7,285 bases of DNA, from NCBI GenBank assembly GCA_002718015.1, contig PBCW01000072.1:1-7285 (forward strand), in the 5' to 3' direction. The position numbers were made by a program, and so were the translations under genes. This stretch comes from Rhodospirillaceae bacterium. GTDB taxonomy: Bacteria > Pseudomonadota > Alphaproteobacteria > UBA8366. Below, piece after piece: positions 1-6,218 of this stretch; within the stretch, counting starts at the first letter, position 1; each line of letters opens with the position of its first letter. The notes beneath the pieces are model-generated. The model saw only the letters and a program-made list of their open reading frames with translations, had not been told where the DNA came from and ran no database searches.

Positions 1-68
1 TGCATTTTTTTCTTTAGCGCCTTCAAAGCCTGATCGACATTATTGTCTCTTACCACAACTTGAACTAT
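1..68 (-). CDS. rpsU: 30S ribosomal protein bS21, N-terminal part (cut by window edge)
   Basis: Reading the minus strand from 68 to 1 gives 22 complete codons, ending in VRDNNVDQALKALKKKMQ-type sequence (the last residue is incomplete). This is the hallmark N-terminus of bS21, a small basic protein of the 30S subunit that lies near the 3' end of 16S rRNA and helps initiation. The rest of the gene lies beyond position 1. The frame is open to the edge. The likely first codon is ATA at 68-66, giving (M)VQVVVRDNN; there is no ATG in frame, and the only standard start is GTG at 56-54, which would remove four residues. An AGGAG lies 8 bases upstream of the ATA, which favours that start. The gene is divergent from def and the COQ9 gene, the classic alphaproteobacterial arrangement. 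The identity is secure; the start codon is unusual. Confidence 0.9.
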   Translation of the reverse strand, partial: MVQVVVRDNNVDQALKALKKKM

Positions 69-76
69 TTCCCTTA

Positions 77-81
77 CTCCT
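77..81 (-). promoter_or_regulatory. Ribosome binding site of rpsU
   Basis: On the minus strand this reads AGGAG, followed by 8 bases and then ATA at 68-66. The spacing to the GTG at 56-54 would be 20 bases, outside the usual range; a second purine run (AAGGGA, 75-70) is 13 bases from that GTG. The spacing therefore supports initiation at the ATA. Confidence 0.6.
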
Positions 82-113
82 GCAATTTGCAACACACTCT
101 AATCGTTGTGATC

Positions 114-140
114 GAAGGTTTGGAGAGCATAAAACCCTTC
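114..140 (-). promoter_or_regulatory. Stem-loop in the rpsU mRNA leader
   Basis: On the minus strand GAAGGGTTT (140-132) pairs with AAACCTTC (121-114), giving an 8-bp stem with one bulged G and a loop of about 10 bases. No U run follows on either strand, so it is not an intrinsic terminator. It would lie in the roughly 75-base untranslated leader if transcription starts just after the -10 box at 152-157. A role in control of rpsU is inference. Confidence 0.3.
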
Positions 141-151
141 TAAGGCCGCGC

Positions 152-180
152 CTTATATCATAGGAGTAATAAGCTGTGAA
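152..180 (-). promoter_or_regulatory. Sigma-70-type promoter for rpsU
   Basis: On the minus strand the -35 box is TTCACA (180-175, five of six consensus bases), the spacer is exactly 17 bases, and the -10 box is TATAAG (157-152, five of six). It points toward rpsU and predicts a start of transcription near position 145. The prediction comes from the sequence alone. Confidence 0.55.
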
Positions 181-209
181 GCGGAAAGAACAGTAGGAAA
201 ATAATTTAA

Positions 210-260
210 ATGTTGTGCTTCGGGGCTTTACTGTGTGACATCACTTTTGCATATTACTAG
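210..260 (+). CDS. Possible 16-codon leader peptide upstream of def
   Basis: An ATG at 210 opens a short frame reading MLCFGALLCDITFAYY that stops at TAG 258-260, one base before the def start codon at 262. A weak AGGA at 195-198 lies 11 bases upstream. The def start has no Shine-Dalgarno of its own, so coupled re-initiation is conceivable. A 16-codon open frame is common by chance and the peptide matches nothing I know, so this is speculative. Confidence 0.18.
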   Translation: MLCFGALLCDITFAYY

Positions 261-261
261 T

Positions 262-792
262 ATGGCTATACATAAAATCGCGCGTATGGGTCACCCTGTT
301 CTGCGGAAAACTGCTGAACAAGTGATTAATCCCACTGCGCCACGTATCCAAGAGTTGATTAGAAATATGGTTGAGACTATGCAAGATGCTGACGGAACAG
401 GTCTTGCGGCGCCTCAAATCCATGTGCCTTTGAGGGTGGTGGTTTTTTTTATAAGTTATGACGCAGATGCTGGAAATACTGATGAAAAGGACATACCTTT
501 GACAGTGTTAATCAATCCCACAATCGAGCCCCTAAGCAATGAGAAAAAATTAGGCTGGGAAGGATGCCTTTCACTGCCGCACCTGATTGGCAAAGTTCCC
601 CGCTATACTGAAATCCGATATCGCGCAACTGCACCAGATGGATCACAGATCGATTGCATTGCTAAAGATTTTCATGCTCGTGTGGTGCAGCATGAATGCG
701 ACCACCTGGACGGAATACTATATCCACAGAGAATGGAAGACCTTTCCCTGCTTATGTTCAGAGATGAAATGCGCTACGGTACTCCTGAATAG
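262..792 (+). CDS. def: Peptide deformylase
   Basis: This cytoplasmic metalloenzyme removes the formyl group from the initiator methionine of new polypeptides. All three family motifs are present: GTGLAAPQ (residues 45-52), EGCLS (100-104) and QHECDH (143-148). The metal ligands would be Cys102, His144 and His148, with Glu145 as the catalytic acid/base, so the enzyme should be active. The product is 176 aa, normal for the family. The ATG at 262 was chosen because the protein then begins MAIHKIARMGHPVLR, matching the usual family N-terminus; a GTG at 235 would add nine residues with no family resemblance. No clear Shine-Dalgarno precedes either start. The COQ9-family gene follows after 24 bases, so the two are probably co-transcribed. 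An alphaproteobacterium may carry another def next to fmt, so this could be a paralogue; the window cannot show that. Confidence 0.96.
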   Translation: MAIHKIARMGHPVLRKTAEQVINPTAPRIQELIRNMVETMQDADGTGLAAPQIHVPLRVVVFFISYDADAGNTDEKDIPLTVLINPTIEPLSNEKKLGWEGCLSLPHLIGKVPRYTEIRYRATAPDGSQIDCIAKDFHARVVQHECDHLDGILYPQRMEDLSLLMFRDEMRYGTPE

Positions 793-816
793 GGCCCACA
801 TACGGAACGGCAGAAA

Positions 817-1449
817 ATGATGAACAATCAAGCTGACCTAGAAAAACTGAGAACCCAGATTATTGTCGCCAGCTTATCACATGTACCTTTCGACGGCTGG
901 ACCATGAAAGCGCTCAAAAGGGGAGCTACAGATTGTGGCCTTGATAATGCAAGTGCATTGCTAGCATTTCCGGTCTCCGCAACGGACGCAATAGAATATC
1001 ACAGCCAATTAGCTGACAAAAATATGGTCCGGGAGGCGGGTGACTTATCCTCTTTATCTGTAAGAAAACGAGTTGCAAAAGCCATACGATGTCGACTCGA
1101 ACAAAATATTGCCCACCGTGAAGCTATCCGAAGGGCGTGTTCAGTGCTTACCTTACCTGCAAATGCACCAATGGCAGCACGGTGCCTTTATCGAACTGTC
1201 GACACGATCTGGTATGCTGCGGGTGATCGCTCATCTGACTGGAATTTCTACTCTAAACGCGGGCTTTTAGCGGGCATCTATTGCGCAACACTCATTTATT
1301 GGCTAGACGACACATCTACCAACACTAACGAAACGTGGGGTTTTTTAAATCGTCGCATAGATAACGTTATGCAAATACCTATGATCAAGCAGCGAATAAG
1401 CTCATTCATTGGAAAACTGCCGCGCCCACCACAAATAATGCGCCCTTAA
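817..1449 (+). CDS. coq9: COQ9-family protein ('rpsU-divergently transcribed' family)
   Basis: COQ9 proteins are lipid-binding factors that bind ubiquinone precursors and assist the COQ7 hydroxylation step of ubiquinone synthesis at the membrane. The 210-aa product matches the family along its length: VPFDGWTMKAL near residues 23-33, FP then D at 51-57, the basic stretch SVRKRVAKAIRCRLE (81-95), and the highly characteristic W-x3-GD-x-S-x-DWNFYSKR block (132-148), followed by a WLDD segment and WGFLNRRI. No signal peptide is seen. Two ATG codons stand in tandem (817 and 820); a weak GGAA lies at 804-807. It lies 24 bases downstream of def and is oriented away from rpsU, as the family's old name predicts, but with def interposed. 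Its stop codon overlaps that of the convergent GST gene. The family call is firm; the step it assists is taken from studied homologues. Confidence 0.9.
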   Translation: MMNNQADLEKLRTQIIVASLSHVPFDGWTMKALKRGATDCGLDNASALLAFPVSATDAIEYHSQLADKNMVREAGDLSSLSVRKRVAKAIRCRLEQNIAHREAIRRACSVLTLPANAPMAARCLYRTVDTIWYAAGDRSSDWNFYSKRGLLAGIYCATLIYWLDDTSTNTNETWGFLNRRIDNVMQIPMIKQRISSFIGKLPRPPQIMRP

Positions 1450-2330
1450 AATGAAGCAGAAACAGATAATAGCGCTATAATCCCGATTCCCAGCAACAAA
1501 CTGAGTTGAAGTCTAAATACCTTTATGGCTGAGACAATAACTAGCCAAAGAGACGATTTGAGATGGATAGGCGCACACGCAAAACTTGGGCGTTGCTTCA
1601 TACGTATGTAGTACTCTTCAATATTAGGTCGCGCACCTAATGACCACATTCTCTTAAAGCCTACCATCTCCAGACGTGCCAAGAATGCAGTCCAAACTAC
1701 GTCCGCAAGAGTATAATTTTCGGTCACGATAAAATTTCGGCCGGCAACCTGCTTCTCTAACTCGTCTAGCATTTTATGAATTTGATCTACTAGGCGATCC
1801 ACAAGGTCTGGATCACGCAACCTCATTTGCCAATCCACAACAGCCTCGAGTTTTAATTTATATGAATCAGCTAAATCTGGATTAACCATCATATATTTTT
1901 CTATTAGCTTCTTACGACGTTCCATATCCCTTGCAACAATCTTTCCAGTGCCCTGCTCGACCAGCCCATAAGTAAAATCTGCTTCTGGAAATGCGCGCTC
2001 CATAGCCACCCACTTCTCCATCGCTGCACGGTTTTCCGTAGCAAGTGGAATCAACTGAGTGCCAGGCAAGTGCTGATCGAGGTAATACATAATTTCTAGT
2101 GTCTGTGTTACAACCTTGTTTTGATGTAGAAGAACAGGTACCTGACCACTTGGGTTGAGCCGCATAAAATTAGGTGTAAATTGTTCCATCATGGGACCAA
2201 TGTCGACTCGAATAGTTTTCCCAGGCACACCTTTCTCGCACAATACGAGCCGCACGATTTGGCAGTTATAAGAAATTGGATAGTCGTAAAGTACTACTTC
2301 ATCCGCTCTAGTTTCTTTTTTCATCGCCAT
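1446..2330 (-). CDS. Glutathione S-transferase family protein, GDAP1/PcpC-like, with C-terminal membrane tail
   Basis: The 294-aa product has a thioredoxin-fold GST N-domain (about 12-90) with SYNCQIVR (20-27) supplying Ser20 or Cys23 near the glutathione site, the cis-proline motif QVPVL (63-67), and QT (76-77) where most GSTs have ES or DS. The helical C-domain carries an unusually long, charged insert (about 118-195), then ENYTLADVVW (204-213) and RPNIEEYYIRMKQRPSF (234-250). The insert and the motifs after it resemble bacterial PcpC (tetrachlorohydroquinone dehalogenase) and animal GDAP1. As in GDAP1, two hydrophobic segments end the protein (259-272 and 274-292), so it may be tail-anchored in the inner membrane. 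Its substrate is unknown. ATG codons at 2330 and 2324 are both possible starts; neither has a clear Shine-Dalgarno. It lies 25 bases after purK, probably in one transcript, and overlaps the COQ9 gene by four bases tail to tail. Confidence 0.85.
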   Translation of the reverse strand: MAMKKETRADEVVLYDYPISYNCQIVRLVLCEKGVPGKTIRVDIGPMMEQFTPNFMRLNPSGQVPVLLHQNKVVTQTLEIMYYLDQHLPGTQLIPLATENRAAMEKWVAMERAFPEADFTYGLVEQGTGKIVARDMERRKKLIEKYMMVNPDLADSYKLKLEAVVDWQMRLRDPDLVDRLVDQIHKMLDELEKQVAGRNFIVTENYTLADVVWTAFLARLEMVGFKRMWSLGARPNIEEYYIRMKQRPSFACAPIHLKSSLWLVIVSAIKVFRLQLSLLLGIGIIALLSVSASF

Positions 2331-2355
2331 TCAGGCTCACACTTTCAATTACTTT

Positions 2356-3447
2356 TTACTTAGTAAGTGGCTTTAAATGCGTTACATGGCCCATTTTCCT
2401 GCCTGGGCGTATTTCTGATTTGCCGTAGAGATGTAAACGGGTATCTGGATTGATTATAGAATCTGCCCAACGTTTTACATCGTCTCCGATCAAATTCTTC
2501 ATCTCAGCATCAAACAAACGTTCCGGGGATCCCAACGGTAATCCACAAATTGCACGTATTAGTTGTTGGAATTGGCAAACTTTACAGGCATCTATTGTCC
2601 AATGACCTGAATTATGTGGTCTAGGAGCTATCTCATTCACAAGCACTTTTCCATCCTTGGCCACAAACATCTCTACGGCTAACAGACCCACTAAATTAAG
2701 CTTTTCTGCTACCTTCCGCGCTATCCTCTCCGCTTTTGATGCCACACCTTGTGATATTCTAGCCGGAACAATAGTAGTATCAAGAATATGGTTTACATGG
2801 CGATTCTCTGCGGGACCGTAGGAGATTATTTCTCCATCAGAACTGCGTGCAACAATTACAGATATTTCTAATGTAAATGGCACCCATTGTTCTAAGATTC
2901 CTTGCTGTTCCCGTAATTTAGTGAAAGCCCCACCGATGTCGGAGGCATCTTGCAAGCGACTTTGCCCTTTACCGTCGTAACCTAGGCGAGTTGTCTTAAG
3001 AACAGAGGGCAGACCCAGTTTTGACACTCCATCAACAAGGTCTGAAGCTGTGTGAATGGCTACATACGGCGTGGTTTCAACGCCAATTGAGTTCATAAAA
3101 TTTTTTTCAACTAACCGATCTTGAGCAACTGACAGTACTTTTGGACTAGGTCTTACAAATGTTAGTTGATCAAGATATAAGACCGGCTCCTCAGGAATAT
3201 TTTCAAATTCCATTGTCACAACATCCACCGACTCGGCGAAGGATCTGAGGCTTTCGAGATTACTGTAGGATGCTACTGTCACAGCATCAGAGACTTGACC
3301 CGCAGGTGAGTCGGTGACATCTGAGAAAATGTGACACCGATATCCAAGGCGAGCAGCGGCTATGGAAATCATCCGCCCTAGCTGACCACCTCCGAGAATT
3401 CCTATGACAGAGCCGGGTTTGATTATCGCTATGTTGTCAGCTTTCAT
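2356..3447 (-). CDS. purK: N5-carboxyaminoimidazole ribonucleotide synthase
   Basis: PurK uses ATP and bicarbonate to convert AIR to N5-CAIR in purine synthesis. The 363-aa product has the ATP-grasp layout of the family: N-terminal [11 protein letters not shown] (16-26), MEFENIP (79-85), the ATP-binding [12 protein letters not shown] (151-162), EQWVPF (186-191), and the metal/substrate signature [18 protein letters not shown] (271-288). Length is normal for the family and no key motif is missing. The ATG at 3447 lies inside the end of purE (11-base overlap), and only a weak AAGAG stands upstream, so translation is probably coupled to purE. The product would pass N5-CAIR to PurE, encoded just upstream. 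The GST gene follows after 25 bases. Confidence 0.97.
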   Translation of the reverse strand: MKADNIAIIKPGSVIGILGGGQLGRMISIAAARLGYRCHIFSDVTDSPAGQVSDAVTVASYSNLESLRSFAESVDVVTMEFENIPEEPVLYLDQLTFVRPSPKVLSVAQDRLVEKNFMNSIGVETTPYVAIHTASDLVDGVSKLGLPSVLKTTRLGYDGKGQSRLQDASDIGGAFTKLREQQGILEQWVPFTLEISVIVARSSDGEIISYGPAENRHVNHILDTTIVPARISQGVASKAERIARKVAEKLNLVGLLAVEMFVAKDGKVLVNEIAPRPHNSGHWTIDACKVCQFQQLIRAICGLPLGSPERLFDAEMKNLIGDDVKRWADSIINPDTRLHLYGKSEIRPGRKMGHVTHLKPLTK

Positions 3448-3931
3448 CTATGGGCTCTTCGCCAACTGCATTTGACTGCTCCAACCGCCATTTTCCAAGA
3501 GCATCCGCAATATCTTGATCATACAGTGCAATAACTGATGCAGCTAAGAGGGCAGCATTAATCGCACCCGGCCGACCAATAGCAAGTGTTCCTACTGGTA
3601 TTCCCGCCGGCATCTGTACAATTGAAAGCAGACTATCCATTCCCCTTAAGGTCGCGCTCTCTATGGGAACACCGAAAACGGGCAACGATGTCAGAGATGC
3701 AATCATCCCGGGCAAATGTGCCGCCCCACCAGCTCCAGCAATTATCACCTGCAATCCACGCTCTCGCGCACTCTCAGCATAGTTAACCAGCCTCTTAGGG
3801 GTACGGTGTGCCGACACAATACGTTTTTCGTTTTTGATACCCAAAGCCCTTAACGTTTCAGCTGAGCTCGACATGGTCGTCCAATCTGATTGGCTTCCCA
3901 TAATAATACCAACAACGGGGTTTTTGGGCAT
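3437..3931 (-). CDS. purE: N5-carboxyaminoimidazole ribonucleotide mutase
   Basis: PurE moves the carboxyl group of N5-CAIR to carbon 4, giving CAIR for purine synthesis. The 164-aa product shows the class I (bacterial) motifs: MGSQSDW (11-17), SAHRTP (40-45, with the conserved His42), [12 protein letters not shown] (65-76) and [14 protein letters not shown] (106-119). Length is usual for the bacterial enzyme, and the partner purK directly downstream (11-base overlap) confirms the two-step bacterial route rather than direct AIR carboxylation. The ATG at 3931 is supported by AGAGGGG eight bases upstream and by an N-terminus ([12 protein letters not shown]) that fits the family. Confidence 0.97.
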   Translation of the reverse strand: MPKNPVVGIIMGSQSDWTTMSSSAETLRALGIKNEKRIVSAHRTPKRLVNYAESARERGLQVIIAGAGGAAHLPGMIASLTSLPVFGVPIESATLRGMDSLLSIVQMPAGIPVGTLAIGRPGAINAALLAASVIALYDQDIADALGKWRLEQSNAVGEEPIDES

Positions 3932-3939
3932 GTAAATAT

Positions 3940-3946
3940 CCCCTCT
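3940..3946 (-). promoter_or_regulatory. Ribosome binding site of purE
   Basis: On the minus strand this reads AGAGGGG, eight bases before the ATG at 3931-3929. It fixes the purE start. Confidence 0.6.
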
Positions 3947-3969
3947 ACTCGTTTGGTCCCGAACGTATT

Positions 3970-3997
3970 ATTATAAACCTCGCTGAGCTATGGGCAA
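3970..3997 (-). promoter_or_regulatory. Promoter of the purE-purK-gst unit
   Basis: On the minus strand the -35 box is TTGCCC (3997-3992, four of six consensus bases), the spacer is 16 bases and the -10 box is a perfect TATAAT (3975-3970). Transcription would begin near 3963, leaving a leader of about 30 bases with room for the Shine-Dalgarno but not for a riboswitch. I recognise no PurR-type operator. Confidence 0.55.
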
Positions 3998-4075
3998 GCA
4001 CCGGTCCCCATTTTTATAAGATGGGTTGATGCCTGTTGATTGCCGGCTTATTTTCCACCATTCTATTTTCTTAAC

Positions 4076-5683
4076 ATGAAAATACTAAATCCAACACATT
4101 CCCAAGAAACGGTTAAACGAGCACGGATGCTTATTGATAAGCATTTATATGAAGAAGCGCTTACCTGGCTTACTGAATCCCTTCAGACAGAACCAAATCA
4201 ACGCCTAGTTTGGCATTTTTTTTTCGAAATACTTGCTCCCAAAGGCAACATGGAGCCAATCTTAAATGTCGTCCAAGATGTAATAATGTTCATTGAGGAC
4301 CCTGAAGCTACGCTTTTGGTGATGGCACAGCACATGCAGCTACGTGGTTTTCACGACGAAGCGGTAAACATTTTCAATACCATTCTTCACCATCAACCCT
4401 CCTCGCGAAAAACTTTCGAAGAGGTGTTGCTACATCAGCATCTTAACGGCTTTGATGATGAATCTGCATTCGCAGCCTATTATGAATTCAATCGACGGTT
4501 TGCTGCTCCAATTACCGCAGAATCGACACCAGCAGTAACTGAAAAAACCATCAACAAACCACTTAACTTAGGATTTGTCTCAAGAGATTTTGCCAGCGGT
4601 CATTCATTAAAGGCTGCTATGGCCGCCTTTTTTGTTCGTCCAGCAGAGCGCAATGATCGTTACATCCTTTATTCTTCGTCACCACCAGAACAGCAAGTTG
4701 AAGAGTTTTTTCGTAGGTCAGCTGATGAATTCAGTAACGTTTTCGCCCTCGATGACGCGGAATTAGCTAATAGAATCCGTTCCGATAAAATTGATGTTTT
4801 AATTGACTTTACCGGTCACATGCCCGGGAACCGTTTAATGACTTATGCTGAAAAACCCGCGCCTCTGATTTTATGCTGGTCAGGACTTGGCACCTCAGCC
4901 GGAATTGAGGCAGTGGATTATTTCATTGCTGACGACGTATATGTGCCAAGAGAGACCGAAGAAAAATATCTTGAAAATATAATATTCTTCGACGGCTCAA
5001 GCATTATATGGTGTCCTCCGCCGCGGATGCCTGATACAGTCACCGCCCCCTGTCTCTCCAGTGAGCTAGTTCGATTTGCCAACTTAAATCGTACAGTTAA
5101 ACTCCAGAGAACAACGCTTGAACTATTTGCCTCCGTTTTAAATAAAATTCCAAATTCGACCATGACATTCAAGGACACAACGATCGATGAATGGACAATA
5201 AAGCGTCTAAGCGAGCCCTTTATTTCGATGGGAATAGCGCCAGAGCGAATAGATTTTCGAGGAAAAACCGACCACTATGACCACTTACAAACCTACAATG
5301 AAGTTGATATCGCCTTAGACGGCTTTCCTCAGCAAGGCGGCATCACAACCATTGAAGCTCTCTCTATGGGAATACCTGTAGTCAGCTATAACGAGTCCAT
5401 CCGTCCCTGTGCTCGCGCGGGTGAGTGGATTTTAAAAATGGTCGGAGTTCCAGCGTTTTCCGCATCATCTAAACAATCCTATTTAGAAATAGCCACAGCA
5501 TTGAGTGAAGACCGGCAACGTCTGGATGACTTTAGGCAACGTCTCAGACCAGCATTATTAGGTTCACCGCTCTGTAATCAATCGCAATTCACCTATAATT
5601 TCGGTAAAATGCTAAACGAGATTTGGCGTAGGCACTGCGCTGGCCTTAAACCCTACTCCTTTTCAATTAAAGAACTTACTTGA
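4076..5683 (+). CDS. GT41-type (O-GlcNAc transferase / SPINDLY-like) glycosyltransferase
   Basis: The 535-aa product begins with about 145 residues of paired helices resembling degenerate TPR repeats (for example YEEALTWLTESLQTEPN, 25-41, and FHDEAVNIFNTIL, 92-104). The GT41 catalytic region follows: LGFVSRDFASGH (165-176, His176 at the place of the OGT active-site histidine), IDVLIDFTGHMPGNRL (239-254), APLILCWSGLGTSAG (262-276), FANLNRTVK (334-342, Lys342 at the UDP-contacting lysine), and DIALDGFPQQGGITTIEAL (411-429, Glu427 at the OGT Asp925 position). It probably transfers a sugar from a nucleotide donor to protein in the cytoplasm; donor and target are unknown. The ATG at 4076 is preferred; a TTG at 4040 would add 12 residues. 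No Shine-Dalgarno is seen at either. It is divergent from purE, with no flagellar or polysaccharide genes in view. Confidence 0.85.
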   Translation: MKILNPTHSQETVKRARMLIDKHLYEEALTWLTESLQTEPNQRLVWHFFFEILAPKGNMEPILNVVQDVIMFIEDPEATLLVMAQHMQLRGFHDEAVNIFNTILHHQPSSRKTFEEVLLHQHLNGFDDESAFAAYYEFNRRFAAPITAESTPAVTEKTINKPLNLGFVSRDFASGHSLKAAMAAFFVRPAERNDRYILYSSSPPEQQVEEFFRRSADEFSNVFALDDAELANRIRSDKIDVLIDFTGHMPGNRLMTYAEKPAPLILCWSGLGTSAGIEAVDYFIADDVYVPRETEEKYLENIIFFDGSSIIWCPPPRMPDTVTAPCLSSELVRFANLNRTVKLQRTTLELFASVLNKIPNSTMTFKDTTIDEWTIKRLSEPFISMGIAPERIDFRGKTDHYDHLQTYNEVDIALDGFPQQGGITTIEALSMGIPVVSYNESIRPCARAGEWILKMVGVPAFSASSKQSYLEIATALSEDRQRLDDFRQRLRPALLGSPLCNQSQFTYNFGKMLNEIWRRHCAGLKPYSFSIKELT

Positions 5684-5882
5684 CAGCAGATCTTTTTGTC
5701 CGTTGTACCTGGCAACGCAAAACTATTCTATTTTGGTATAGAAATCTTACTTGCTCTACTAACATACAAGATCCCCTTGATGTTTTTGGAAGAGATTTCT
5801 TTTCAGTAACTCTTAGGACTTTATCATCGTGTCTTATTGTTAAATAGCCGATCGCAGGTGCAGTAATCCAAACACAAGGCAT
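5676..5882 (-). CDS. Doubtful small hypothetical protein (68 aa)
   Basis: An open frame of 68 codons starts at ATG 5882-5880, directly preceded in frame by a TAG three bases further up, and ends inside the last eight bases of the convergent glycosyltransferase gene. The product is basic toward its C-terminus (QRTKRSAVK) and has three cysteines but no motif, signal peptide or membrane segment that I recognise. Only a weak TAGG lies upstream of the start. Its codons look ordinary for this AT-rich DNA, which proves little. It could be a real orphan, a decayed gene or a chance frame. Confidence 0.25.
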   Translation of the reverse strand: MPCVWITAPAIGYLTIRHDDKVLRVTEKKSLPKTSRGSCMLVEQVRFLYQNRIVLRCQVQRTKRSAVK

Positions 5883-6167
5883 TACCTAGCTCGTTCGGGT
5901 ATAGATCGCGAATGACGTAAAAGATGTTACGGACGGTCAGAATTTTCCGAAATGCATAGTTTTTAGAGAAACCTGGCTCTCGGAATACGATATCTTGAGA
6001 TGGGAGTTCTGTTGCATAAACTAAGTGCGCAGCACTAGTTGTTTTTGAATCATTGAGTAACTACAACCCACAAGACTAGCCGAACAAGAAAGCATAATGA
6101 TATTATGTTGAAATGGGCTGCTGAGCCTTGCAAATAAAGGTTGTTCAATTTTCGGCGCAAATTAATT
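5883..6167. other. Intergenic stretch without recognisable content
   Basis: I scanned both strands for start codons, tRNA-like T-arm sequences and strong hairpins. The frames I followed from ATG stop within 25 codons (for example plus-strand frames of 10-12 codons and minus-strand frames of 24-25 codons), and none resembles a known protein. No tRNA, repeat array or intrinsic terminator is apparent. It may contain an undetected small RNA or upstream control sequence for the CoA-transferase gene, but nothing in the sequence shows it. Confidence 0.5.
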
Positions 6168-6205
6168 TTGACAGACATCACATCATAATTGAATTTTAAT
6201 TCGAT
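6168..6205 (+). promoter_or_regulatory. Candidate promoter and palindromic operator of the CoA-transferase gene
   Basis: A perfect -35 hexamer TTGACA stands at 6168-6173. The -10 box is unclear: at 17-18 bases spacing only weak AT-rich matches (GAATTT or AATTTT) occur. That place is occupied by a near-perfect inverted repeat, ATTGAATT-TT-AATTCGAT (6188-6205, 8-base arms, one mismatch; the inner 12 bases are perfect). A repressor bound there would cover the -10 region. The dyad form is seen; its role is inference. Confidence 0.35.
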
Positions 6206-6210
6206 AGGAG
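6206..6210 (+). promoter_or_regulatory. Ribosome binding site of the CoA-transferase gene
   Basis: AGGAG lies eight bases before the ATG at 6219, the optimal spacing, and it fixes that start. Confidence 0.7.
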
Positions 6211-6218
6211 ATCCGGCT

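Noticed and set aside
235..261. GTG start adding nine residues to deformylase
   Set aside because: The extension has no family resemblance; the ATG at 262 gives the standard deformylase N-terminus.
587..820. 77-codon plus-strand frame bridging def and the COQ9 gene
   Set aside because: It is out of frame with def and overlaps the deformylase QHECDH region; no protein-like motif.
1073..1270. 65-codon plus-strand frame
   Set aside because: It is an out-of-frame shadow inside the COQ9-family gene, whose own frame is conserved through this stretch.
4040..4075. TTG start adding 12 residues to the glycosyltransferase
   Set aside because: It has no ribosome binding site, and an ATG follows at 4076. 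It cannot be fully excluded because the ATG also lacks a clear site.
5701..5717. CGTTG-loop-CAACG hairpin after the glycosyltransferase gene as a terminator
   Set aside because: The stem is only five base pairs and the following bases are not a U run, so it does not meet the form of an intrinsic terminator.
5726..5743. TTCTAT-6-ATAGAA inverted repeat
   Set aside because: It is a six-base AT-rich stem without flanking support; such repeats are expected by chance in AT-rich DNA.
6022..6096. 24-codon minus-strand frame with a lipobox-like LVGC
   Set aside because: It is too short, has no ribosome binding site seen, and the motif is common by chance.
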